Shown: one piece after another, positions 7,262 to 14,091 of the stretch
Layout: each line of letters opens with the position of its first letter
How positions within the stretch are numbered: the stretch's first letter is position 1
Source of the DNA: an uncultured Clostridia bacterium
Lineage (GTDB): Bacteria; Bacillota; Clostridia; Oscillospirales; CAG-272
Direction: 5' to 3'
Assembly (NCBI GenBank): GCA_904501985.1
Contig: CAJGCT010000039.1
Location: 1-16,906, forward strand
Length of the DNA: 16,906 nucleotides
Made by a program: the position numbers and the translations under genes
Notes under the pieces: generated by a model
Told to the model about the DNA's origin: nothing
Database searches by the model: none
What the model saw: only the letters and a program-made list of their open reading frames with translations

Positions 7262-8380
7262 TCATATAGGTGAATAAAAAGCGGCTTCTTTTGCGTTTGG
7301 CGTTTTGTTGCCAAGTGCTGAATGAGGCCTTTTATTGTTATACATTTCTATGTATTTGCCGACCGAAATTTTGAAATCTTTGACGGAACGGTAGTTTGTC
7401 CGATACAGTTCCTCGCTTTTCAAAATAGAGAAGAAGGTTTCGATCATTGCGTTGTCATGAGGTGTATGTGTTCTGGAATACGACTGCGTGATATTCATCT
7501 CTCGTACGGCGGTACAAAATGTTTTTGAGATATAATTGCTTCCACGGTCCGTGTGAAGAACAAGGTCGCTTCCGGGTTCGCGAGAAAGGTATGCGTCCTT
7601 CAAGGTAGCTTTTGTGAGCTGTGTACTGTTGTTTTGCGATATGCGGTACGCTACAATTTTTCTCGAATACACGTCAAGTACTGCGCAAATATAGAAAGAA
7701 GTTTCGCCCAAGCGGAAATATGTAACATCACTTAACCACAATTCATTTGGTTTTGATACAGTGAATTGTTGGTTGGTTCGGTTTACATATTTTCGCTGTT
7801 GTCTTTCATACAGGGATTTTGCGCCACTACGTACGCTATGCAGACCAAGTTCGTGCATTAACTCGGATACAAATTTTTCGCTGACGCGGAAACCGCGTTC
7901 TCTGAGAATGGCTGCAATTTTCCTTGCACCTAAAATATGACGGTATTCATCGAAGATGTTTTGGATTTGTTCGCTTATCTCAACTCTTCGCTTAACAAAC
8001 CAAGAGTCTTCCTTCTTGCTTCGGAATATGTGATTGTAAAACGTTCCGCGGGAAACTATCAAAGCTTCGCAAAGTGCGTGGACGCTGTATTGACCGTAAA
8101 GTTTTTCGATAGCGTTTAGTTTTTCTCTGAGCGGTGCTTGTGCGGTACAGTCAACGACTTTCAGTATTTCTGTGATTTCGGTGAGCTTCTGCACGCGTTT
8201 TTGAAGAAGATAGGTTTCACGCTGTGAAGCGGAGGATTCGTCGGTTTGCTTCTTAAGCCAAAGATATAATGTGCTTTTGGATATACCGGTATCTTCCGCG
8301 ATCTGGCGAATTGACTCGCCGCCGCTTATGTATCGGTCTATGATTGCTTGTTGGGCTTGGGGTGTGTATTTTGAACTCAT
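7262..8380 (-). CDS. IS3-family transposase, single fused ORF
   Basis: This 372-residue DDE transposase has an N-terminal helix-turn-helix (about residues 7-45, with SIRQIAEDTGISKSTLYLWLKK). An OrfB-type region starts near residue 85, with an HTH_21-like segment to about 185 and an rve integrase core (about 210-365). Catalytic residues are D218 (WLSDVTYF), D278 (LHTDRGSNY) and E314 (DNAMIETFF). IS3 elements normally make this product by -1 frameshifting between orfA and orfB. Here both parts are joined in one frame with no overlap. AGGAG (8390-8394) lies 9 nt before the ATG. All catalytic residues are present, so the enzyme may be active. Confidence 0.95.
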   Translation of the reverse strand: MSSKYTPQAQQAIIDRYISGGESIRQIAEDTGISKSTLYLWLKKQTDESSASQRETYLLQKRVQKLTEITEILKVVDCTAQAPLREKLNAIEKLYGQYSVHALCEALIVSRGTFYNHIFRSKKEDSWFVKRRVEISEQIQNIFDEYRHILGARKIAAILRERGFRVSEKFVSELMHELGLHSVRSGAKSLYERQQRKYVNRTNQQFTVSKPNELWLSDVTYFRLGETSFYICAVLDVYSRKIVAYRISQNNSTQLTKATLKDAYLSREPGSDLVLHTDRGSNYISKTFCTAVREMNITQSYSRTHTPHDNAMIETFFSILKSEELYRTNYRSVKDFKISVGKYIEMYNNKRPHSALGNKTPNAKEAAFYSPI

Positions 8381-8690
8381 GAGAGTGTTCTCCTGGTTGT
8401 GGATGTGTATAGGTATATAATATCAGGTAAATGTTAAACAAATGTTAAGAGAGATTAGAGTGTAAGTGTTATTCAAAACACGGAAAAAGTTACCTGACGT
8501 GATAGTATAATTTTTTGAAAATGCCATAGTCATTTATATCTGAGATTAAGAATAATAATATGAGTTCACGTTTAGATACCTATACATTTTTGAGTAATGT
8601 AAAGATAATTTGTCAAAACTAATATAGAAAGCTGATCTCAAATAAGTGTTAATTAACATTTAACAAAATGATAATATTTTGTTAAACCCA
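8381..8690. other. AT-rich intergenic stretch with inverted repeats
   Basis: No gene was found here. It holds TCAGGTAA (8423-8430) inverted against TTACCTGA (8490-8497), which could belong to the unlocated IS end. Two ATGTTAA repeats lie at 8431-8449. GTTAATTAAC is an exact palindrome at 8647-8656. TTTAACAAAAT (8659-8669) is a perfect 11-nt inverted match to ATTTTGTTAAA (8676-8686). The last two sit directly upstream of the ATPase promoter. Confidence 0.6.
8659..8686. promoter_or_regulatory. 28-nt inverted repeat, candidate operator
   Basis: Perfect 11-nt arms TTTAACAAAAT and ATTTTGTTAAA flank a 6-nt GATAAT spacer and end 4 nt before the -35 box of the ATPase operon. No T-run follows, so it does not look like a terminator. 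Position and symmetry fit a dimeric DNA-binding protein, but no regulator is encoded beside it. Confidence 0.45.
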
Positions 8691-8719
8691 TTGATTTGAG
8701 CAGGTGTTTATATTATAAT
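8691..8719 (+). promoter_or_regulatory. sigma-A promoter of the ATPase-TOPRIM operon
   Basis: TTGATT (8691-8696) and a perfect TATAAT (8714-8719) are separated by 17 nt. The predicted start is near 8726. The leader contains a small hairpin: ATTA-C-TTCGC (8730-8739) with GCGAA-A-TAAT (8745-8754), between an unused AAGGAG (8724-8729) and the start codon. Confidence 0.75.
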
Positions 8720-8774
8720 ATATAAGGAGATTACTTCGCCTAGTGCGAAATAATATAGGGAAATGAGGAATACA

Positions 8775-9887
8775 ATGGTAGTTTTAGATGTTAAGCTTGA
8801 TAATTTTTATGCGTTTAGAAATTTTCATTTGAATTGTACTTATCCAAAAAAAATTGTTGATTCTTGCATTAAGGACGAACACTTGGTGGATCGACCCAAT
8901 TTTCGGTATAAAAAAGTAAATATTATTATGGGCGCAAATGCATCAGGAAAAACAACATTGGGTCGTACTTTGATGAAAATATTCAACTTTATTGAGAGAA
9001 AAAATTATGAGTTTATTACAAGTGCTATCGCCGACCCACAGAAAAACGCTATGTTTGTTGTAGATTTAGCGTCGGTTCATAATATTTTTTATCGCGTTAC
9101 ATGTAATATTTCTCCTTGCACAAATGGCAAATATAGCTTGGAGAATATAGCACTAGAGATTCGTCAGGAACAGATAAAGGCGAAAGATAGCTATGAATCT
9201 TGTTCAAAGCGCTTAGAAGATAAAGAATATTACCCATCTGAAAGTTATTTAGAAGAGTTGGAAAAAGTGTCAGCACTCGATTGGTTGTTTGAATATCCAG
9301 AAGAGACTAATCGAAAAATTAATCTTCCAAAGGATGATTTGAAATTACAGAATGTTCTACAAAACATCCTAAAGGCATTGGATCCGTCTATACAAGCAGT
9401 TGAAAAATCTCAAGAGATAGATAATGCATACGTAATTAGACTTCATAATAAGTCTATTATTTTGCAAGATGGCGAAACATTTGACACAGAGTATTTGTCA
9501 AGTGGAACTAAAGCTGGAGTGGAAGTTGCAAAGGTCGTTTCTGCGTTAATTCAAAATGTATACTCGTTTTATTATTGTGATGAGAAATTTCCATATGCTC
9601 ATAGCGATATTGAAAAATCAATTCTTTCAGTAATGATTGAGTCCATTGGCCCCAACAGCCAGTTGTTTTTTACTACTCATAATACCGATGTGTTGGAACT
9701 AAATCTTCCAAAACACTCATTTATATTCTTGAAAAAGAATATGAGCGATAATGAGAGTCCTATCAGCGCCATTAATGCATCTTCATTGTTAAAACGTAAT
9801 ACGGATTCATTGAAGAATGCCGTTGAAAATGATTTGTTTTGTGCGGCTCCATCTGTAGATGGCATTTATGACATTTTGAAAATATAG
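8775..9887 (+). CDS. AAA/SMC-like ATPase, candidate phage-defence component
   Basis: This 370-residue ABC/SMC-type ATPase resembles the ATPase halves of OLD-like, RloA-like and AriA-like systems. It starts with the typical LDVKLDNFYAFRNF strand pair. Walker A is GANASGKTT (residues 53-61), followed by a charged middle section (about 125-215, including an EELEKV helix). A signature-like YLSSGTKAG lies at 240-248, Walker B ends in DE at 269-270 (FYYCDEKF), and the histidine switch FFTTHNTDVL lies at 298-307. An in-frame ATG at 8763 has a poor GGG only 2 nt away, whereas ATG 8775 follows GAGGA (8765-8769) at 5 nt, so 8775 is preferred. The next gene starts within 10 nt. Codon use is far more AT-rich than in the flanking sugar genes, consistent with horizontal transfer. 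The defence role is inferred from architecture only. Confidence 0.8.
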   Translation: MVVLDVKLDNFYAFRNFHLNCTYPKKIVDSCIKDEHLVDRPNFRYKKVNIIMGANASGKTTLGRTLMKIFNFIERKNYEFITSAIADPQKNAMFVVDLASVHNIFYRVTCNISPCTNGKYSLENIALEIRQEQIKAKDSYESCSKRLEDKEYYPSESYLEELEKVSALDWLFEYPEETNRKINLPKDDLKLQNVLQNILKALDPSIQAVEKSQEIDNAYVIRLHNKSIILQDGETFDTEYLSSGTKAGVEVAKVVSALIQNVYSFYYCDEKFPYAHSDIEKSILSVMIESIGPNSQLFFTTHNTDVLELNLPKHSFIFLKKNMSDNESPISAINASSLLKRNTDSLKNAVENDLFCAAPSVDGIYDILKI

Positions 9888-9896
9888 GTGGTATCA

Positions 9897-10400
9897 ATGA
9901 AGAGTAAATATGTACAATACTATGTAGAAGGAGAGGACGAAGAGAAAATTGTAAATGTCCTCAAATCAGAACTGAAGGTTATTAGAGCCGGGAAGGTGCA
10001 AAAATTTAATGTTGTTGAAAGTGAATTGTCAAATGCAAGGTTGATGATGCTAAAACCATCAACGATGGTTGTTTTAGTGTTTGATACTGACACAGGAAAT
10101 TCTGACATTTTAAATAGTAATATAAATAAGCTCCGTGAGTGTTCCGCAGTTGCCGAAGTAGTTACTGTGCCCCAAGTATTAAATTTGGAAGATGAATTAG
10201 TTCGTAGTTGTAATATAAAAAACATAAATCAATTGTTAAATAGCAAGTCGAAAAAAGATTATAAGAGGGATCTTATTAGTGCTTCTAATTTAGCTAGTAA
10301 ATTATTTGAACATAAATTTAGTATCGAACGTTTTTGGAATTCATCTCCTAACGCCCCCTATCATATGGTGGAAAATATGTCGAAAAAGATAAAACTATGA
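9897..10400 (+). CDS. Small TOPRIM/RloB-like protein, partner of the ATPase
   Basis: This 167-residue protein opens with YYVEGEDEEKIVNVL (E11 and D14), and VLVFDTDTG (D63, D65) follows. That is the Glu plus DxD layout of TOPRIM nucleases and of RloB/OLD-type effectors. A further acidic patch NLEDELVRSC lies at 96-105, and a basic C-terminal half ends in KKIKL. It is shorter than typical RloB or AriB proteins, so it may be a minimal TOPRIM form. The frame also admits GTG 9888, but AGGTGG (9886-9891) lies 5 nt before ATG 9897, which is chosen. It is translationally coupled to the ATPase gene, and the two probably form one complex. The nuclease activity is inferred. Confidence 0.68.
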   Translation: MKSKYVQYYVEGEDEEKIVNVLKSELKVIRAGKVQKFNVVESELSNARLMMLKPSTMVVLVFDTDTGNSDILNSNINKLRECSAVAEVVTVPQVLNLEDELVRSCNIKNINQLLNSKSKKDYKRDLISASNLASKLFEHKFSIERFWNSSPNAPYHMVENMSKKIKL

Positions 10401-10404
10401 TTGG

Positions 10405-10459
10405 ATACCCTATTGTGATTCGATCTATTGTGTGACGAATGCAGTAGGGTATTTAATTT
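10405..10459 (+). terminator. Possible terminator hairpin of the ATPase-TOPRIM operon
   Basis: ATACCCTA (10405-10412) pairs with TAGGGTAT (10445-10452), and inner pairs of the TTG/CAG type extend the stem. An A/T-rich run TTAATTTA follows. The T-run is poor in this copy, so termination may be partial. Confidence 0.4.
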
Positions 10460-10549
10460 ATAAGCCACCACCTGTCTGTGAAATCTCTTGTTTCCCCAGT
10501 AACAAAGTGAAAACACTTTTCTCTCTTTTTGTAATATCATTAGTAGCAT

Positions 10550-10590
10550 ACCCCTATTGATAGGCCTACCGTAGGCCTATCAATAGGGGT
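10550..10590. repeat. 41-nt perfect palindrome, copy A
   Basis: The 20-nt arm ACCCCTATTGATAGGCCTAC is followed by a single C and then its exact reverse complement. No T-run flanks either side, so it is unlikely to be a terminator. It would extrude as a cruciform or fold as a 20-bp RNA hairpin. Confidence 0.95.
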
Positions 10591-10592
10591 GA

Positions 10593-10640
10593 ATACCCTG
10601 CTGCGATTCGAACCCCTGTGGGTTGGACACAGTGGGGTAT
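10593..10640. repeat. Degenerate third copy of the repeat hairpin (copy C)
   Basis: Two nucleotides after palindrome A, ATACCCTGCTGCGATTCGAA matches the start of copies A and B (ATACCCTRYTGTGATTYGAT). The segment closes with GGGGTAT at 10634-10640. The middle has diverged (CCCCTGTG...CACAGTGGGG). The rest of the 188-bp unit is not recognisable after it. Confidence 0.6.
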
Positions 10641-10693
10641 CGTTATATTATCCAGCAATTACAGGGCTTTTGAGGTGCAGATTTTTTGCGCAA

Positions 10694-10774
10694 ATTGGAC
10701 ATCAAAAATAAAAAACTCGAAAACGTCTACAAAAACACAAATTATCTAACTATTTTCGAACCCTTGTGTCCAAT
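10694..10774. repeat. 81-bp element with inverted ends (copy 2), IS remnant
   Basis: It begins ATTGGACATC and ends GTGTCCAAT. The right part ATTTTCGAAC..TGTCCAATT matches copy 1 (7178-7260), and the next bases, ATAGATGAATAAAG (10791-10804), match the transposase 3' end at copy 1 (ATAGGTGAATAAAA). It therefore looks like the tail of a second, divergent IS of the same family. The rest of its transposase is absent. Confidence 0.6.
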
Positions 10775-10814
10775 TAGGGGTTTTCCCATTATAGATGAAT
10801 AAAGAAAAAACTAA

Positions 10815-11063
10815 CGAAGATATCTCAGCCAAAGGCTGCATGGAGTTGATAGAGAATCAACTCACACAATCATAGGTCAATGCCGAACCGGCAAAACATC
10901 TCTTGCAGCTTCATTGGGGACAAGGATGATTCTTCGCGGAAAGATTGTGTACTACATAAAGTACTATGATCTAATGGAGATTTTGTTCTCGAAAGATACA
11001 AATCCAACCTCAAAAAGAAAATATGATTATATCATAACAAGTGATATGATCATCATATCCTAA
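10815..11063 (+). pseudogene. P-loop ATPase fragment, DnaC/IstB-like
   Basis: The frame is open for 82 codons with no credible start. It reads THTIIGQCRTGKTSLAASLG, containing a Walker A box (GQCRTGKT, encoded from 10875), then ILRGKIVYYI and YDLMEIL. It ends near SDMIIIS, where a Walker B aspartate pair would be expected. Order and spacing resemble the start of the ATPase domain in DnaC/IstB helper proteins. An overlapping frame gives MNKEKTNEDISAKGCMELIE before a stop, suggesting a frameshift near 10860. The fragment sits between the IS-like remnant and the orphan ORF. It could be the decayed N-terminal part of that ORF, or an unrelated IS21 relic. Confidence 0.4.
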
Positions 11064-11064
11064 T

Positions 11065-11613
11065 TTGTGCGTAACGTATGTGTTGGAAAACAAAGATGCG
11101 TTCTTGGCTAAAATAGCAGCTGTTCCATTGGGAAAAGAAGCATTTGAAAAGTTGGTTGCTTCGAAACAAACAGACTTGGTATTTAAAGAATGCATTATCA
11201 AACATCATGGTGCGAATCTCATGACTGAAACAGTTGCGAATCAGATCTGTTCTGAAAGATTTTCAATCTCAAGGGATATATTCCATGCAACATGGGAAGT
11301 CCTTGATTTAAGCAAAAAGAAAAAGCTGATGCTCGATTATTTGGATATTCTCAACGCCGATGATTTTGAATTGTGTTTTTCCATACTTGGAAAACCTTAT
11401 CATGAACTATCTGATAGAAGTAGACGCCATAAAGTAATGATTCCATATAGCGAAGAACATATGAAACTAGCAAAGCGATTACAACAAGTTGACTATATTA
11501 CAAGCTATGATGATACCGGATACAGCAAGGAATATGATTCATCCTCGCATAAGATGGTAGACACACATGCAATTCTTTGCCGAGTAAAAGCTATTATAGC
11601 TGACAATAAATAA
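11065..11613 (+). CDS. Unrecognised protein, 182 codons, uncertain start
   Basis: I do not recognise this family. The frame opens at TTG 11065 with no ribosome site. In-frame GTG 11080 and TTG 11083 are alternatives, so the 5' end may have been lost. The product is mixed-charge and mainly helical in appearance, with a KKKKLMLDYLDILNADDFELCF segment near residue 95 and a polar C-terminal stretch (YITSYDDTGYSKEYDSSSHKM). It has no signal peptide, membrane segment or obvious catalytic motif. Base composition is like the ATPase operon. It ends 2 nt before repeat copy B, exactly as the TOPRIM gene ends before copy A, which suggests the two arrived by the same route. It may be a C-terminal remnant of a larger protein whose ATPase part is at 10815-11063. 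Confidence 0.5.
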   Translation: MCVTYVLENKDAFLAKIAAVPLGKEAFEKLVASKQTDLVFKECIIKHHGANLMTETVANQICSERFSISRDIFHATWEVLDLSKKKKLMLDYLDILNADDFELCFSILGKPYHELSDRSRRHKVMIPYSEEHMKLAKRLQQVDYITSYDDTGYSKEYDSSSHKMVDTHAILCRVKAIIADNK

Positions 11614-11617
11614 GTGG

Positions 11618-11676
11618 ATACCCTGCTGTGATTTGATCCATTGTGTGATGAATGCAGTAGGGTATTTAATTTTTTA
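11618..11676 (+). terminator. Probable terminator of the 182-codon ORF
   Basis: ATACCCTGCTG (11618-11628) pairs with CAGTAGGGTAT (11655-11665), with one G-T pair. TTAATTTTTT follows, a better T-run than in copy A. Confidence 0.55.
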
Positions 11677-11762
11677 ACCAGCACCTGTCTGTAAAATCTC
11701 TTGTTCTCCCAGTAACAAAATGGAAACACTTTTCGTTCTCGCTGGCATATAATTAGCAGGAT

Positions 11763-11803
11763 ACCCCTATTGATAGGCCTACCGTAGGCCTATCAATAGG
11801 GGT
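11763..11803. repeat. 41-nt perfect palindrome, copy B
   Basis: It is identical base for base to copy A at 10550-10590, including the central C. The flanking bases differ, which defines the conserved unit as the 41 nt. Confidence 0.95.
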
Positions 11804-11841
11804 GCCATGCATCTTTTTTGTACGGTGTAGCCATCCTTTAC

Positions 11842-11937
11842 TTAATTTAATTTCATTCCCGAAAGCATGAAACCGAATCCCTTATCTGTATCGGGAACGG
11901 TGTGTCCGCTTTGCACGCTGCAACAAAATGAATTGTC
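11842..11937 (-). pseudogene. C-terminal remnant of a second esterase copy
   Basis: On the minus strand the frame ending at TAA 11842 reads SGHTVPDTDKGFGFML and then SGMKLN. It aligns with the C-terminus of the intact hydrolase at 14092 (GGHTLPDTDEGIDFMFSAFK), including the catalytic histidine. Upstream the match fades over about 12 residues and then runs into the 3' end of the beta-helix gene, overlapping its stop codon in another frame. No start or core domain is present, so it cannot encode a working enzyme. Confidence 0.75.
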
Positions 11938-14023
11938 AATACAAATCAAAGCCGAAACCGCCGCCCACTTTTTTATTTGGTTGCGCCGCACGTCCTACAT
12001 ACAACGGTAAACGGTAGAAGGGATCAAAGCGTGTGGGCAATTCGCTGTGTAATATCACCCGACGTACCCCGTTGCGTATTTCTTCTACGGCAACCGGGAA
12101 AATTTCGGACGTTCCGTATCCGTTGGTCGCCAATACGGCAGACACGTTTGAGTTTTCGTTATAGATAATCGGTCGCAGACCGTTTGTACCGATACTGATC
12201 GTACCGCCCAGAATATCACTGCAGCCGCCGTTCAGTGTTTGACAAAGCGGACCGTCACCCTCTGTTTTGAAGCCCATCAACCACAGTAGACCTCCGTCGT
12301 TGATTATTTCGTGCATAGAGCGCTCGGGATTCAGATTTTGTGCATATACGGTTTGACCGATAAAATGGAATGCGGGCTGATGGCGATACTTCTTGTTTGC
12401 TGTGGTAGAGACCACATCTTCCATATATACGGTTCCGCCGGGTATGCGATTGACATAGACAGGACAGCATTGGGCGTGAATGTCACGCAAGTGGATTGTT
12501 CGGGTGCTTTCGTGACTGAAGAGCCTGATTACACCGTATAGCATATCCCGTGAGGCGAGTTTTTCCATCAGTAACGGTTTATCGCTTTCGCCTACAATGG
12601 CAAATACGGCATCATTCTCGTCTGTGGATCTGCTTTCGGGTATCGCCAGCTCGCAGTTCATAAAATGCACATGACGTACCTGTGGCGGAACAGTTACTGT
12701 ATCCGATAATAAGTAGTATCCCGGTTGAAACCATATTGTTCCGCCGTGATCCATTGCGCGCTGTACAGCAGCGGTATCGTCAGCGATGCCGTCACCCACA
12801 GCACCGAAATCATTTACACACACCCAATCCTGCTGATTCCACAAATCCGTCTGGTCGGGAAACGGAGGGCAGGGGATGTTCATGCTCCTCGCTTCAGAGC
12901 CGTCAAAGGGACTGTATACTCCGTGGGAGGAAAATTCCTCAACCCAACCGTCGGGTGCGGCGGTTTCGCCCCAATAAAGGCTGTAAGCTTTTTTGAAGCC
13001 GCTTGTTTTTATGTTGCGCAGGAATACACACCCCATATCGATACGAAGGGCGGGATATAAGCTGCCGTTAGGGCTTAACAGCTCTGCGTCTGTGATCACA
13101 ACATTTCCAAGTGCGCCTGTAACGAATACTGCCGCCATATCGCCCACATAATGAAGATTATGGAACGATACGATGCTTTGCTCGATGTAAATTCCGTATT
13201 TTTGCTGATTTTTAAGCGAGATTGTATCAAATGTCATATAATTGCGCGTGGGTGTTACTTCAATGCCAATATCAAATCCGTCAATTTCCACGTTACGCAC
13301 ACAGCATCCGGAATTGATCTCCTTGGTCAGCGAAATTCCGACTGCTCCGCGGTGTTCAGAGTCGGAAGAACGAATAGTTACATTGCGTACCGCACCTGAA
13401 TTGTTTCCGTAAAACACAAGCCCTATTGCGCCCGGGTTACCGGAGCCAATGTCGATTGTCATATTTTCAAAATAGTTGCACCACGCTATGTTCGAGCGTT
13501 CGCCCCGCATATAGCTGATAACAGGGCGTCGGTTACCGAATTCAAAGCCTTTACAGTTATCCTGCAAGCGGATTACAGTGCCGGTGCGGCTTTGACCGAT
13601 CATTACAATGCGGCGGTTGAGCTCGTATCCCCGTACGGCTTGAGTCGGTCGGTAGTTTTGCAGCTTGTCCAGAGAATAGCTGATCGTATCTGTTACCAGG
13701 TATTCGCCGTTCGGGAAATACAGCGCAGGTACCTGCGGTTCTTTTTCGGGGAAAACAATTCCGTCTACCACACCGTTGATTTTCCAGTTTTCAAAGGCGA
13801 GCACGGCGTTCGGTTCGGGAATGGCAAGCAGATGCTGCATGGTAGCTTCGGTTGCTTCGATCTGGAGCTTAAGCAGCTCGTCCAATAATTTGCACAGAAC
13901 GGCGGTACAGTCTTTTTTTCCGGTATTGTCCAAGCTGTAGGGTGGCTTGGTTACATCAATAATGCCGCGGCAATTTTGCGGGAAACAAACATTTTGATAT
14001 TCTGCAAGATACTGATTTTGCAT
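11936..14023 (-). CDS. Double beta-helix protein, pectate-lyase-3 type
   Basis: This 695-residue protein has two right-handed beta-helix units. The first spans about residues 19-370, opening with IIDVTKPPYSLDNTGKKDCT and continuing with FENMTIDIGSGNPGAIGLVF-type rungs. The second spans about 402-650 and starts with the hallmark VNDFGAVGDGIADDTAAVQRAM. This pattern (Pectate_lyase_3, GH55/GH28-like) occurs in polysaccharide lyases and hydrolases and in phage tail spikes. No signal peptide is seen, so it should act in the cytoplasm, probably on imported oligosaccharides. AAAGGAG lies a few bases before the ATG, and the gene follows the esterase by 68 nt. Catalytic residues cannot be assigned by eye. 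The C-terminus (GGGFGFDLY) abuts the esterase remnant, so a small loss at the end is possible. Confidence 0.8.
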   Translation of the reverse strand: MQNQYLAEYQNVCFPQNCRGIIDVTKPPYSLDNTGKKDCTAVLCKLLDELLKLQIEATEATMQHLLAIPEPNAVLAFENWKINGVVDGIVFPEKEPQVPALYFPNGEYLVTDTISYSLDKLQNYRPTQAVRGYELNRRIVMIGQSRTGTVIRLQDNCKGFEFGNRRPVISYMRGERSNIAWCNYFENMTIDIGSGNPGAIGLVFYGNNSGAVRNVTIRSSDSEHRGAVGISLTKEINSGCCVRNVEIDGFDIGIEVTPTRNYMTFDTISLKNQQKYGIYIEQSIVSFHNLHYVGDMAAVFVTGALGNVVITDAELLSPNGSLYPALRIDMGCVFLRNIKTSGFKKAYSLYWGETAAPDGWVEEFSSHGVYSPFDGSEARSMNIPCPPFPDQTDLWNQQDWVCVNDFGAVGDGIADDTAAVQRAMDHGGTIWFQPGYYLLSDTVTVPPQVRHVHFMNCELAIPESRSTDENDAVFAIVGESDKPLLMEKLASRDMLYGVIRLFSHESTRTIHLRDIHAQCCPVYVNRIPGGTVYMEDVVSTTANKKYRHQPAFHFIGQTVYAQNLNPERSMHEIINDGGLLWLMGFKTEGDGPLCQTLNGGCSDILGGTISIGTNGLRPIIYNENSNVSAVLATNGYGTSEIFPVAVEEIRNGVRRVILHSELPTRFDPFYRLPLYVGRAAQPNKKVGGGFGFDLY

Positions 14024-14091
14024 ATTGCGCTCCTTTCGTGATTCAAGGCTTCAATTTTCTACAGAATTTGTTTTTTCTGAGGCACTTAAAT

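Larger units (their letters stand above)
7178..8400 (-). mobile_element. IS3-family (IS150-like) insertion sequence, right end not located
   Basis: The element comprises the transposase gene, its upstream ribosome site and the 83-bp terminal segment at 7178-7260. I searched 8400-8760 by eye for the matching ATGTCCA end and found none. The closest is AGTGTTaTTCAAAA at 8465-8478, which mirrors part of the left end (7190-7203). The right end may therefore be degraded or divergent, and the 8400 limit is only nominal. No target-site duplication could be defined. Confidence 0.6.
10403..10590 (+). repeat. 188-bp direct repeat, copy A
   Basis: It begins at GGATACCC 2 nt after the TOPRIM stop codon and ends with the 41-nt palindrome. 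Against copy B (11616-11803) it aligns end to end without gaps, with about 24 mismatches by eye (roughly 87 % identity). It contains an ATACCCTA/TAGGGTAT hairpin, an 85-95-nt linker and the palindrome. Confidence 0.9.
11616..11803 (+). repeat. 188-bp direct repeat, copy B
   Basis: It has the same length, order and spacing from the preceding stop codon as copy A. Differences cluster in the linker, especially around 11731-11760, while the final 41 nt are identical. It marks the right border of the AT-rich island. Confidence 0.9.

Noticed and set aside
10361..10549. Minus-strand ORFs inside the two 188-bp repeats (10361-10549 and 11505-11729) that encode similar peptides
   Set aside because: They are similar only because the DNA is repeated. 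About 9 of 39 aligned residues differ although the DNA differs by only about 12 %, so most changes alter amino acids. There is no sign of selection as protein, and no ribosome site was seen.
10593..10645. Possible tRNA remnant (GATTCGAACCCC looks like an antisense T-loop, with a 5-bp/7-nt arm beside it)
   Set aside because: The T-stem does not pair, the anticodon-like loop lacks U33, and no D-arm or acceptor stem can be built. The segment is better explained as copy C of the repeat hairpin.
10403..11803. CRISPR array or integron attC sites
   Set aside because: There are only two full copies 1.2 kb apart, with genes rather than spacers between them. No GTTRRRY/RYYYAAC core pairs are recognisable, and no cas or integrase gene is present.
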